Shown: positions 40,613-50,000 of the stretch, piece after piece | Position numbering within the stretch: the stretch's first letter is position 1 | How the letters are laid out: every line of letters starts with the position of its first letter | Assembly: GCA_023439835.1 (NCBI GenBank) | Contig: JAEXUW010000013.1 | Location: forward strand, 105,604-169,603 | Source: Bacillota bacterium | GTDB lineage: Bacteria; Bacillota; Clostridia; Oscillospirales; Ruminococcaceae | DNA: 64,000 bases | Direction of reading: 5' to 3' | Made by a program: the position numbers and the translations under genes | The notes under the pieces: model-generated | Told to the model about the DNA's origin: nothing | What the model saw: only the letters and a program-made list of their open reading frames with translations | The model's database searches: none

Positions 40613-41806
40613 TTATTTTCTTTTAAGATATTCAACAAAATGCTTTGCGGTTCGGGGTGAACGCCCGCCCTTGTCAAGTGCAAATCGCTCTGCCAAAAGG
40701 TCAACGTCATAATCGTCTGTATCAATTTCATGCTGTAAAATAAGCTTGTGAACAATTTCTAGATAGTTTTTCTTGTTTGGTTTAATAAAATTGACCGAAA
40801 GCCCGAAACGGTCTGAAAGCGAGGTCTGCTCCTCAATAGTTTCATTGCGGTGAATATCGTCGCTCCCCCTGTCTGAAAAGGTTTCGTTGACGATATGACG
40901 GCGGTTGCTAGTGGCATATATGGCGATGTTCGGCGTTTTTGCAAAGGCCGAGCCCTCAAGAATAGCTTTTAGAGCACCGGTTTCCTCATTTGAATGGATA
41001 AATGAAAGGTCGTCTATGAAAACAATGAACTTCAGCGGATTTTCGCTTAATTTCTCTATAACAGACGGTATTTCGAGCAGCTGGTTTTTTCTCACCTCAA
41101 CAAGTCGAAGTCCTCTTGAGCCGTACTCATTCACCACAGCCTTGACGGTTGAAGACTTTCCCGTTCCCGCATCGCCGTATAGAAGTGTGTTTGCCGCCGG
41201 CTTTGAGTCTAAAAGAGCGAGAGTGTTTTCAATGACGATACTACGCTCTCTCTCATAGCCTTTAAGGTCTGAAAGCCTGACGCTGTCGGGAGTTTTAACG
41301 GGAACAATCTCATTATTCAAAAGTGAAAACATCAAATTTTGCGAGTATATTCCATATCCCGAAACGCAAATGCTTTCCATCCTGCTGTTAAAAGCTTTGA
41401 ATAAGTCGATTTGACTGGTTTCCCATTCGGGGAGATAGCCGTCATAGCCGATAAGCTTTTTTAAATCCCTTGCCTCAAGGTGGGAAAGATTTTCAAGAAC
41501 AGAAAGCTCATTTTTTAAGCAGTTTTCAAAAATCGGCGGTGGCGTTTCGCCCTTTCCGATTATTTTCACATAAAAATTTTCATCAGAAAGAACAAGCCCC
41601 AGAATGTAATCTGTAAGGCTTGTTGTTTTCTCAAAAAGCGAGCGTGTGAATTCGCAATAAATATCAATTTTTTTATTAAGCTTGATTTCATCAGGCGTAA
41701 GTATTGCAGTGAGCATTTTAATAGCCCGGTCGCTTAGAATATTTCTGAAAATCACAAGCGAGTGAAGTTTAGCCAAAATATTATCCGAAGCGCTCAAATT
41801 CCTCAT
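40613..41806 (-). CDS. DUF815-family AAA ATPase
   Basis: This 397-residue protein has a helical N-terminal half and a C-terminal AAA ATPase core. Walker A is GDAGTGKSST near residue 214, Walker B is FIVFIDDLSF near 262, sensor 1 is IYATSNRRHI near 300, and DRFGLSV near 335 is a sensor-like arm. The family is described only as DUF815; its substrate is unknown. It is followed upstream on the same strand by phosphoglucomutase with a 9-bp gap, so the two are likely in one operon. Confidence 0.88.
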   Translation of the reverse strand: MRNLSASDNILAKLHSLVIFRNILSDRAIKMLTAILTPDEIKLNKKIDIYCEFTRSLFEKTTSLTDYILGLVLSDENFYVKIIGKGETPPPIFENCLKNELSVLENLSHLEARDLKKLIGYDGYLPEWETSQIDLFKAFNSRMESICVSGYGIYSQNLMFSLLNNEIVPVKTPDSVRLSDLKGYERERSIVIENTLALLDSKPAANTLLYGDAGTGKSSTVKAVVNEYGSRGLRLVEVRKNQLLEIPSVIEKLSENPLKFIVFIDDLSFIHSNEETGALKAILEGSAFAKTPNIAIYATSNRRHIVNETFSDRGSDDIHRNETIEEQTSLSDRFGLSVNFIKPNKKNYLEIVHKLILQHEIDTDDYDVDLLAERFALDKGGRSPRTAKHFVEYLKRK

Positions 41807-41815
41807 CCTTTCAGA

Positions 41816-43531
41816 TTAAAAGCCTAAAAGCGTCTTAAAGTCTGAAGAAAGCCTTGCTTCAAGCTCCTTAGCCTCCTGAACAGTTGAGCCTGTCGTTGTG
41901 TAATACGCCTTGATTTTCGGTTCTGTTCCCGACGGACGAATAACAACACCGGCATTGTTTTCAAGCGTGAACACAAGAACATCGGATTTTGGGAGAGTTA
42001 TAACGGTATTTTCACCACTTAAAAGGTCGGTCTTTTCACTTGTCTTATAATCAGCAAGTGCAATAACACGAAGCCCGCCGATTTCCTTTGGTGAATCGGT
42101 GCGGAGCATTGTCATGAGCTCATTCATTCTCTGCATTCCCGAAGCACCCTCACAGGTAAAGCTTGAGAGCGTGTGGTTATATACGCCGTATTTTTTATAC
42201 ATATTATCTCTTGCCTGAATAAGCGAAATGCCCTTTGTTCGATAAAAAGCTGCCATTTCACAAATCAGCATTGAAGCGACAACAGCGTCCTTATCACGGA
42301 CATATGTTCCCGCAAGATAGCCGTAGCTTTCCTCAAAGCCGAAAAGATAGCGATTCTCCTCACCCTTTTCTTCTAAAAAGCCAATCTGCTCACCGATGAA
42401 TTTAAAGCCGGTGAGAACGTCAATTACCTCAACGCCGTAGCTTTCGCCGATTTTCTTGACAATATCGGTTGTTACGATTGTTTTTATAGCAATGGGATTT
42501 TTCGGCATTGTTTTAAGCTTGACACGTTCCTCACAGATATATTCGAGAAGCATAGCGCCCACTTCATTCCCGCTGAAAAGCTGATAACCGCTGTCGGAGG
42601 CGACGGCTATGCCCACTCTGTCACAGTCAGGGTCAGTGGCTAAAAGAAGGTCAGGCTTGACTTCTTCACATAAGTTTAATCCAACCTCAAGCGCCTCTCT
42701 TATTTCCGGATTCGGATAAGGGCAGGTGGTGAAGTTGCCGTCCGGCTTCTCCTGCTCTGGAACGACGGTGACATCTTTTATTCCAATCATGTCAAGAATT
42801 TTTCTTACAGGTCTGTTACCTGTTCCATTTAAAGGTGTATAAACGACCTTTAGCCCGCTTGAAGCGCATAAATCAGTGTGAATACCCTGCATTAAAACGT
42901 TTTCAAGATAGCTATCAAAAATATCGCTTCCGATGAAATTAATCATATCCGACTTTAAAGCCGCATCAAAATCGACAAGCTTTGCGCCACCGAACATTTC
43001 AACCTCTGAAATTTTTGCGGTGACAATATCAGCCGCTTCAATGGTCATCTGACAGCCGTCGCCGCCATAAACCTTGTAGCCGTTGTATTTGGCGGGGTTG
43101 TGGCTTGCGGTAACGACAATGCCGGCGTTACAGCCCAAAGCCCTGACCGCATATGAAAGCATCGGCGTGGGCATAAGCTCTGGGTAAATATATACTTTAA
43201 TTCCGTTAGCAGCAAGAACACGAGCAGCCTCTTTAGCAAAAAGGTCTGACTTTATTCTTGAGTCATAAGCAATAGCAGCGCTGGCATTCTCAAAAGCACC
43301 GGTGATATAGTCGGCAAGCCCTTGTGTCGCGCGTCTTATCGTATAAATATTCAGGCGGAATGAGCCGGCGCCGAGAACGCCCCTTAACCCACCGGTTCCA
43401 AATTCAAGGTCACGGTAAAATCTGTCGCTGATTGCTTCTTTATCTTCTGAAATAGATTTAAGTTCTTTTATCAAATCTGTATCCTCAACGGCGTTTTCAC
43501 ACCAAAGCTGATAGAGTTCTGTTTCGGTCAT
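41816..43531 (-). CDS. pgcA: Phosphoglucomutase/phosphomannomutase
   Basis: This 571-residue alpha-D-phosphohexomutase interconverts hexose 1- and 6-phosphates. The phosphoserine loop is VTASHNPAKYNGYKVYG near residue 138, the magnesium loop TDPDCDRVGIA near 305, the sugar loop FEESYGYL near 400, and the phosphate-binding loop IRPSGTEPKIKAYY near 530. The size matches PgcA-type enzymes, which act in glycolipid and cell-wall glucose metabolism. Confidence 0.95.
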   Translation of the reverse strand: MTETELYQLWCENAVEDTDLIKELKSISEDKEAISDRFYRDLEFGTGGLRGVLGAGSFRLNIYTIRRATQGLADYITGAFENASAAIAYDSRIKSDLFAKEAARVLAANGIKVYIYPELMPTPMLSYAVRALGCNAGIVVTASHNPAKYNGYKVYGGDGCQMTIEAADIVTAKISEVEMFGGAKLVDFDAALKSDMINFIGSDIFDSYLENVLMQGIHTDLCASSGLKVVYTPLNGTGNRPVRKILDMIGIKDVTVVPEQEKPDGNFTTCPYPNPEIREALEVGLNLCEEVKPDLLLATDPDCDRVGIAVASDSGYQLFSGNEVGAMLLEYICEERVKLKTMPKNPIAIKTIVTTDIVKKIGESYGVEVIDVLTGFKFIGEQIGFLEEKGEENRYLFGFEESYGYLAGTYVRDKDAVVASMLICEMAAFYRTKGISLIQARDNMYKKYGVYNHTLSSFTCEGASGMQRMNELMTMLRTDSPKEIGGLRVIALADYKTSEKTDLLSGENTVITLPKSDVLVFTLENNAGVVIRPSGTEPKIKAYYTTTGSTVQEAKELEARLSSDFKTLLGF

Positions 43532-43591
43532 AAGCTCACCTCATAATTCTTCGGGAAACTAATTGTTAACATAGTTCCCTCTTTTCTAAAT

Positions 43592-43619
43592 ATTATATCA
43601 CAATTTCAAGCAGTTGCAA
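43592..43619 (-). promoter_or_regulatory. Promoter of the pgcA-DUF815 unit
   Basis: On the minus strand TTGCAA (43619-43614) and TATAAT (43597-43592) are separated by 16 bp, about 60 bp upstream of pgcA. Confidence 0.7.
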
Positions 43620-43719
43620 GAAATTTTCTATAAAACCGTTTAAAAAAGGAAAAGCCGGCTCATTGACTCTTCCTTTTTGTACATATTGCAGTATAAAACT
43701 TTCGAAAAAGCCAAAACGC

Positions 43720-44268
43720 TTAAATAATTCTCAGCTGTGTTCCGCAGATTGAAAGATAAATTTCATCGACATTCTGACCGAGAAAGGTGTTAAGCCTTGC
43801 TAAAACATCGCGGAAAGCAAGCTCAAAGCTTTTTTCCGGCATGATTGAAAAGCCAAGCTCATTTGTGATGATAATAGCGTCGCCCTTAACCTCACGCACA
43901 GTGTCAATAAAGAGCTTTGCTTCATAAAGAACCTTTTCAGTAATCTGGTCGCGCATTTCCTTTGTTATTTCTGTTGAGTCGCCAATAATCTCACGCATGA
44001 TGTTCAAAACCATATATGTAACGCTGTCGAGAATAAAAAGCTTCTCATCGCCGATTGCCCTAGCGGGTGAATACCCCTCTTCTCTGGTAATCCAGCTATT
44101 TGGTCTGAGCGCCTTGTTTTCGCTGACTTGAATTTCCGTGCCTTCACTGAGATTTTCTAAAGTGGCAATATATACTACATTATCGCATTCTTCAAAATAC
44201 CTGATTGAGCTGAGTGTTTTTCCGCTTTTTACACCGCCGGTAATAAGAAAAATCTTTGACATGACCAC
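43720..44268 (-). CDS. CobU-like adenosylcobinamide kinase/guanylyltransferase homologue lacking the GMP-acceptor histidine
   Basis: This 182-residue protein has the CobU P-loop GGVKSGKT near residue 12, VVYIATLE near 32, and the RPNSWITREE segment near 56. In CobU the residue five positions before that Pro is the histidine that carries GMP (His46 in Salmonella). Here the segment reads SENKALRP, so the position is Asn. Kinase-like nucleotide binding may remain, while guanylyl transfer by the known mechanism should not. No other cobalamin genes lie in the window. It may have a different role. Confidence 0.75.
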   Translation of the reverse strand: MVMSKIFLITGGVKSGKTLSSIRYFEECDNVVYIATLENLSEGTEIQVSENKALRPNSWITREEGYSPARAIGDEKLFILDSVTYMVLNIMREIIGDSTEITKEMRDQITEKVLYEAKLFIDTVREVKGDAIIITNELGFSIMPEKSFELAFRDVLARLNTFLGQNVDEIYLSICGTQLRII

Positions 44269-44407
44269 ACCTCATTTTCTGTCCTAATATTTAAAATTAT
44301 TCCTCTAGTATAACATTATAGAGGAATTATATAAATAGATTTTGAAATTTATATAATGAATATATAAAATATTTTCTTAGGCATTATGGAAATTAAGGCA
44401 CAAAAAC

Positions 44408-44436
44408 TTGAAATATAAGTATTTTAATAGTATAAT
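44408..44436 (+). promoter_or_regulatory. Promoter of the yifB/comM-like gene
   Basis: TTGAAA at 44408-44413 and TATAAT at 44431-44436 are 17 bp apart, 30 bp upstream of the start codon. Confidence 0.8.
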
Positions 44437-44466
44437 GAAAAATAATGTGTAATTTTGGGAGGGTAT

Positions 44467-45990
44467 ATGTTCTTAAAAATCAACAGTCTCGGGCTTTTCG
44501 GGCTAAATGCCTTTCGTGTTGATGTCGAAATAGAATTAAGCCGTGGAACGCCCCTTTTTGAAATTGTTGGGCTTCCCGACCTTGCCGTTAAGGAAAGCAG
44601 GGAGAGGATTCGGAGTGCTCTGAGAAGCTGTGATATAACCTTTCCGCTCAGTCGGGTGATAGTAAATCTGGCACCGGCGGACACAAAAAAGTCAGGCTCG
44701 GTTCACGACCTTGCCATTGCGGCGGCGCTTTTAAAGCTCACAGGCTTTCTTGAAAGTGAAACAGACGACAGTGCGTTTATTGGCGAGGTGTCACTCGGCG
44801 GCGATATTAGGGGAGTAAATGGGGTCTTGCCCATGGTGCTTCTCGCTAGAAGTGTTGGCTTAAAAAATGTTTACGTTCCGGCTGAAAATGCTTTTGAAGC
44901 GTCGGTGGCGGACGGCATTAATGTTTTCGGCGTCAAATCCCTCGGTGCGTTGATACGTCATTTTTCGAAGGAAGAGTTGCTTGAGCCTCAAACGCCGTAT
45001 TTCCCAAAAAAAGCTGATTATTATGGTGAGCTTGACTTTTCAGACGTCAAGGGCCAGCATAATGCAAAAAAAGCGCTTGAGATTGCGGCGGCAGGCGGTC
45101 ACAACGCACTTTTAATCGGCTCACCCGGCTCGGGGAAGAGTATGCTCGCTAAAAGAATGCCCTCAATTCTCCCCGCCATGACCTTTGAGGAGTCTATTCA
45201 GACCACAAATATTTACTCTGTTTCGGGTATGCTTAATCGTGAAACACCGCTGATAACAAGACGCCCCTTTCGCTCGCCGCACCATACAATATCTTCGGCG
45301 GGGCTTTCAGGGGGCGGCTCTATCCCCAGACCGGGTGAAATTTCACTGGCGCATAACGGACTTCTTTTTTTAGATGAGCTTGCCGAATTTGCCCGACCTA
45401 CCCTTGAAATACTCCGTCAGCCGCTTGAGGATGAGAGCGTGACGATTTCAAGAGCGTCGGGAACGGTAACATACCCCTGCTCAGTTATGCTTATTGCGGC
45501 AATGAACCCCTGCCCCTGCGGATACTACGGGCATTCGGCGAAGAAATGCATTTGCTCACCAAAACAGGTTCACCAGTATCTTTCAAGAATATCAGGCCCC
45601 ATGCTTGATAGGTTTGATATTCAGCTTGAGGTTGCGCCGGTTGAATTTGACGATATTTCCTCAAGTGAGAAGGAAGAAAGCTCGGCTTTAATCAGAGAGC
45701 GTGTTCAAAAGGTTCGTGAGCTTCAGCAGAAACGCTTTTTTGGAACCTCCGTCACCTGTAACGCAAGAATATCTTCTGAGCTTCTTCACGATGTCTGCCC
45801 GCTTTCTGAGGACGCTCAAAGCCTGTTAAAGGGCGTTTTTGAAAGAATGGGACTTTCCGCAAGGGCATATGATCGCATATTAAAGTTATCACGAACAGTA
45901 GCGGACCTTGACGGAAGTGAGCTTATTGAGAAGAGGCATATCGCTCAAGCTGTTCAGTTTAGAAGCCTTGACCGAAAGTATTGGAAATAG
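44467..45990 (+). CDS. comM: YifB/ComM-family Mg-chelatase-like AAA ATPase
   Basis: This 507-residue protein has a Lon-protease-like N-terminal fold (residues 1-170), a Mg-chelatase-type AAA domain with Walker A GSPGSGKSMLAKR near 218 and Walker B LLFLDELAEF near 300, a zinc-type CPCGYYGHSAKKCIC near 355, and a C-terminal helical domain. ComM is a helicase that aids branch migration during natural transformation; whether this homologue does so is unknown. ATG 44467 follows GGGAGGG. Confidence 0.92.
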   Translation: MFLKINSLGLFGLNAFRVDVEIELSRGTPLFEIVGLPDLAVKESRERIRSALRSCDITFPLSRVIVNLAPADTKKSGSVHDLAIAAALLKLTGFLESETDDSAFIGEVSLGGDIRGVNGVLPMVLLARSVGLKNVYVPAENAFEASVADGINVFGVKSLGALIRHFSKEELLEPQTPYFPKKADYYGELDFSDVKGQHNAKKALEIAAAGGHNALLIGSPGSGKSMLAKRMPSILPAMTFEESIQTTNIYSVSGMLNRETPLITRRPFRSPHHTISSAGLSGGGSIPRPGEISLAHNGLLFLDELAEFARPTLEILRQPLEDESVTISRASGTVTYPCSVMLIAAMNPCPCGYYGHSAKKCICSPKQVHQYLSRISGPMLDRFDIQLEVAPVEFDDISSSEKEESSALIRERVQKVRELQQKRFFGTSVTCNARISSELLHDVCPLSEDAQSLLKGVFERMGLSARAYDRILKLSRTVADLDGSELIEKRHIAQAVQFRSLDRKYWK

Positions 45991-46073
45991 CTGCTTCGTT
46001 AATTTGTAAAATTAGAGTAAAGATATACAAATAGTATAGACGATAAGCGAAAATACTTGAATAAAATCATATA

Positions 46074-46102
46074 TTGCATTATTGGTGAAAATATGCGATA
46101 AT
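46074..46102 (+). promoter_or_regulatory. Probable promoter of the lipoprotein gene
   Basis: TTGCAT at 46074-46079 and GATAAT at 46097-46102 are 17 bp apart, with TGC before the -10 hexamer. Confidence 0.6.
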
Positions 46103-46129
46103 TATAGCATATTGATGGGAGGTTTTTAA

Positions 46130-46789
46130 ATGAAAAAAAGAATAACAGCACTTCTTATAGCATGCTTGGCGGTCGTATCCTTTGCGGCTTGTTCAAAGGA
46201 TAAGGATAAAGATAACGGCACAACTTCTTCGGCGGGTGAAACAACGTCCTCTGCTGTGGATTCAACAAACGGTGATTCTTCAGATGTACAAGAGCCTGCG
46301 GCTGCATTCGACATCATGCTTGATCAGGATATATTAGCGCTTGCATTAGAGCTTGACAACAAGGCAATCGCAATCTCGCAGAAATATGAGCTGGGCGGCT
46401 TTCCTCTGACAGAAAATACATACGAGGATGAAAACGGAATGTACTGGTATGAGGTTGACCCAACAAAATATACCTCTTATAATGACCTGAAGAAAGAGCT
46501 TGATGAGGTTTTCACAAGCGCAATAACCGATGCATATCTTTCAAATTTCAGATATGTTGAAAACGGCGGAAAGCTTTATACAATGGATGCAGCCAGAGGC
46601 TCTGACATCAGCTATCAGAGTCACGAAATGACACTTGTTAAAGAAGCTTCAGCTGATAAGGCAGTGATTGAGCAAACTGTTTTCAGAAAAGACGCAACTT
46701 CAGGAAACGCTTATACAGAAACACTTGACTTCACAATGGTTATTGAGGACGGAAAATACAAGGTTAGCTCCTTCGTTTTCCCATATTAA
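46130..46789 (+). CDS. Hypothetical lipoprotein
   Basis: This 219-residue protein has a lipoprotein signal (FAAC, Cys near residue 21), then a Lys/Asp and Ser/Thr-rich linker (KDKDKDNGTTSSAGETTSS) to about residue 55 and a globular domain of mixed strands and helices. A family with known function is not recognised. The end resembles small extracytoplasmic domains that appear in many clostridial lipoproteins (TLDFTMVIEDGKYKVSSFVFPY). GGGAGG precedes the ATG. A terminator follows, so it is separate from rpoB. Confidence 0.75.
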   Translation: MKKRITALLIACLAVVSFAACSKDKDKDNGTTSSAGETTSSAVDSTNGDSSDVQEPAAAFDIMLDQDILALALELDNKAIAISQKYELGGFPLTENTYEDENGMYWYEVDPTKYTSYNDLKKELDEVFTSAITDAYLSNFRYVENGGKLYTMDAARGSDISYQSHEMTLVKEASADKAVIEQTVFRKDATSGNAYTETLDFTMVIEDGKYKVSSFVFPY

Positions 46790-46846
46790 CGTATAAAACC
46801 GTACCAGAAAATTTGTTTCGACGTGTGAATATACAAAACAAACAAA

Positions 46847-46876
46847 AACCGTATTCCAATAAAATGGAATACGGTT
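46847..46876 (+). terminator. Intrinsic terminator upstream of rpoB
   Basis: AACCGTATTCCA and TGGAATACGGTT form a perfect 12-bp stem with an ATAAAA loop; the following T run is short (TAAATTT). Confidence 0.7.
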
Positions 46877-46902
46877 AAATTTGCTGATTATTTTGAAAAT
46901 GG

Positions 46903-46931
46903 TTGACAAGCCCAAATTTCTATTATATAAT
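46903..46931 (+). promoter_or_regulatory. Consensus promoter of rpoBC
   Basis: TTGACA at 46903-46908 and TATAAT at 46926-46931 are perfect hexamers separated by 17 bp. The transcript would have a leader of about 145 nt; I could not assign a known structure to it. Confidence 0.92.
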
Positions 46932-47084
46932 TATATACTGTATCAATATGGAGTTTTACGCCCACTTAACATATAAATTATAACACATAGGACAGTAAAA
47001 TTCAATAGCTGGTAAAAAATTTTTTTAATTTTCTGTCAGAAAAGATACAATCCACGCAAAACTAGATAAGGAGTGATTGAGCCT

Positions 47085-50000
47085 ATGGTGAATGTCAAGC
47101 CGGTGCAGCTCGGCAAAAATACCCGAATGAGCTTTGCCAAAATCAACGAGGTTTTGGAAATGCCGAATCTGATCGAGGTACAGAAGAATTCCTACAAATG
47201 GTTTCTTGAAGAGGGGCTAAAAGAGGTATTTCGTGATGTGGCGTCTGTCAGTGATTATAACGGCAATCTCGAGCTGAACTTCGTCGATTATCGAATTGAT
47301 GAGACTCCTAAGTACTCAGTAGCTGAATGTAAAGAAAGAGACGTTACCTATGCTGCGCCGCTTAGAGTAATAGCCAGACTAAACAACAAAGAAACAGGCG
47401 AAATCAAAGAAAGCGAAGTATATATGGGCGAGTTTCCGCTCATGACAGAAAGCGGAACTTTCGTAATAAACGGTGCTGAGCGTGTAATAGTTTCACAGCT
47501 TGTACGTTCTCCCGGTGTATATTATTCTTCATCGAAGGACAAGACGGGAAAGGATTTGTTCGCATCAACTGTTATCCCGAACAGAGGTGCCTGGCTTGAA
47601 TATGAAATGGATTCAAACGACGTTGTGTATGTAAGGATTGATAAAAACAGAAAAATCCCGCTCACAACATTCATTCGTGCTCTAGGACTTGGGCTTGATG
47701 ACGAAATTGAGCAGATGTTCGGCACTGACGAAAGAATCAATCAGACAATTCTTCAGAAGGATGCCACTAAAAACACTGAAGAGGCTCTCCTTGAGGTTTA
47801 TAAAAAGCTTCGTCCGGGTGAACCACCCACGGTTGACAGTGCAATCTCACATATAAACGCACTTTTCTTTGATGCAAAAAGATATGATCTTTCACGTTTC
47901 GGAAGATATAAATATAATAAGAAGCTTGGTGTCGGCTCACGTCTTGCAGGACATACGGTTTCAAGACCGGTTATCAATCCGCTCACAGGCGAAATTCTTG
48001 CTGACGAGGGCGAATTCATTAATTACGACCGCGCAATGGAAATTGAAGCAGCGGGAGTATATGAGGCATTTGTTACAGTCGAGAAGAAGGAATCAGTATT
48101 ATCACCCACAGGTGAAACTGTCCACAAGGTTGAGCAGAGAGAAGTTAAAATTGTCGGAAACGGCATGGTTGACATAAAAAAATATGTTGATACTGATGTT
48201 ACCGCTTATGGTATAAACGAAAAGGTATCATTTAAAATTCTCAAGGAAATTCTTGAGGACAGCGCATCACCCGAAGAAATCTTAGATAATATCAAAGCAC
48301 GTGCGGACGAGCTTGTTCCAAAGCATATTATTCTAGATGATATCTATGCGACAGTCAGCTATTTTCTGAATCTTTGCGAGGGCGTCGGGCTGGTTGACGA
48401 TATTGACCATCTCGGAAACAGACGTATTCGTTCTGTCGGCGAGCTTTTGCAGAATCAGTTTAGAATTGGTTTTTCAAGAATGGAAAGAGTTATTCGTGAA
48501 AGAATGAACATTCAGTCACAGGAAGTGGAAACTATAACTCCTCAGGTTCTTATAAATATCCGTCCTATAACGGCAGCGATTAAAGAATTTTTCGGTTCTT
48601 CACCGCTTTCACAGTTTATGGACCAGACAAACCCGCTTGCAGAGCTAACTCACAAGCGTCGTCTTTCGGCACTCGGCCCCGGCGGACTTTCACGTGACCG
48701 CGCTGGCTTTGAGGTTCGTGACGTTCACTATTCTCACTATGGAAGAATGTGTCCTATCGAAACCCCTGAAGGACCAAACATTGGACTTATCTCATATCTT
48801 GCATCATATGCGAGAATAAATGAATACGGCTTTATTGAAGCACCTTACAGAAGGGTTGATAAAGCTACCGGAATCGTCACATCTGATGTTGTTTATATGA
48901 CCGCTGATGTTGAGGATAACTATGTTGTTGCACAGGCGAACACCCCTCTTGATGAAAACGGCAGATTTGCCACAAAGAAAGTTAACGGAAGATACCTCGA
49001 TCAGATTAGAGAATTTGAGGCTGACAGCGTTGACTTTATGGACGTTTCACCAAAGATGGTTGTTTCGATTGCGACTTCTATGATTCCGTTTCTTGAAAAT
49101 GACGACGCAAACCGTGCTCTGATGGGCTCTAACATGCAGCGTCAGGCTGTACCGCTTTTGAAAACACAGTCGCCTATTGTCGGAACAGGAATGGAGTATA
49201 AGGCTTGTATAGATTCAGGCGTTGCCGTCTTAGCTGAAAAAGCTGGCGTGGTTGAGAAAGTTTCCGCCGATGAAGTTGTCATTAAAGATGAAAGCGGCGA
49301 AAACAAGAGCTATAAGCTTATAAAATTCAAGCGCTCAAATCAGGGCACATGTATAAATCAGCGCCCTATCGTCTGCAAAGGTGAAAAGGTTGTCGCAAAA
49401 CAGGTTATTGCTGACGGCCCCGCAACAGCAGACGGCGAAATTTCTCTCGGAAAGAACGCCCTTATCGGCTTCATGACGTGGGAAGGTTATAACTATGAGG
49501 ACGCTGTTCTTATAAATGAAAAGCTTGTCAGAAATGACGTTTACACCTCTGTTCATATCGAGGAATATGAAATCGAATCTCGTGACACTAAGCTAGGTCC
49601 TGAGGAAATCACGAGAGATATTCCAAACGTCGGTGAGGACGCTTTGCGTGACCTTGACGAAAACGGAATCATCAGAATCGGTGCTGAGGTTCGCTCAGGC
49701 GATATTCTTGTCGGAAAGGTAACGCCGAAGGGCGAAACCGAGCTTACCGCTGAAGAAAGACTTCTAAGGGCTATTTTCGGTGAAAAGGCGAGAGAAGTCA
49801 GGGATAATTCGCTTAGAGTTCCCCACGGTGAATCAGGCGTAATTGTTGACGTCAGAATATTCACAAGAGAAAACTGTGACGAGCTTTCGCCCGGCGTGAA
49901 TATGCTTGTTCGCTGTTATATTGCCCAGAAGAGAAAAATTTCAGTCGGTGACAAAATGGCGGGACGTCACGGTAACAAGGGTGTCGTTTCACGAATTCTT

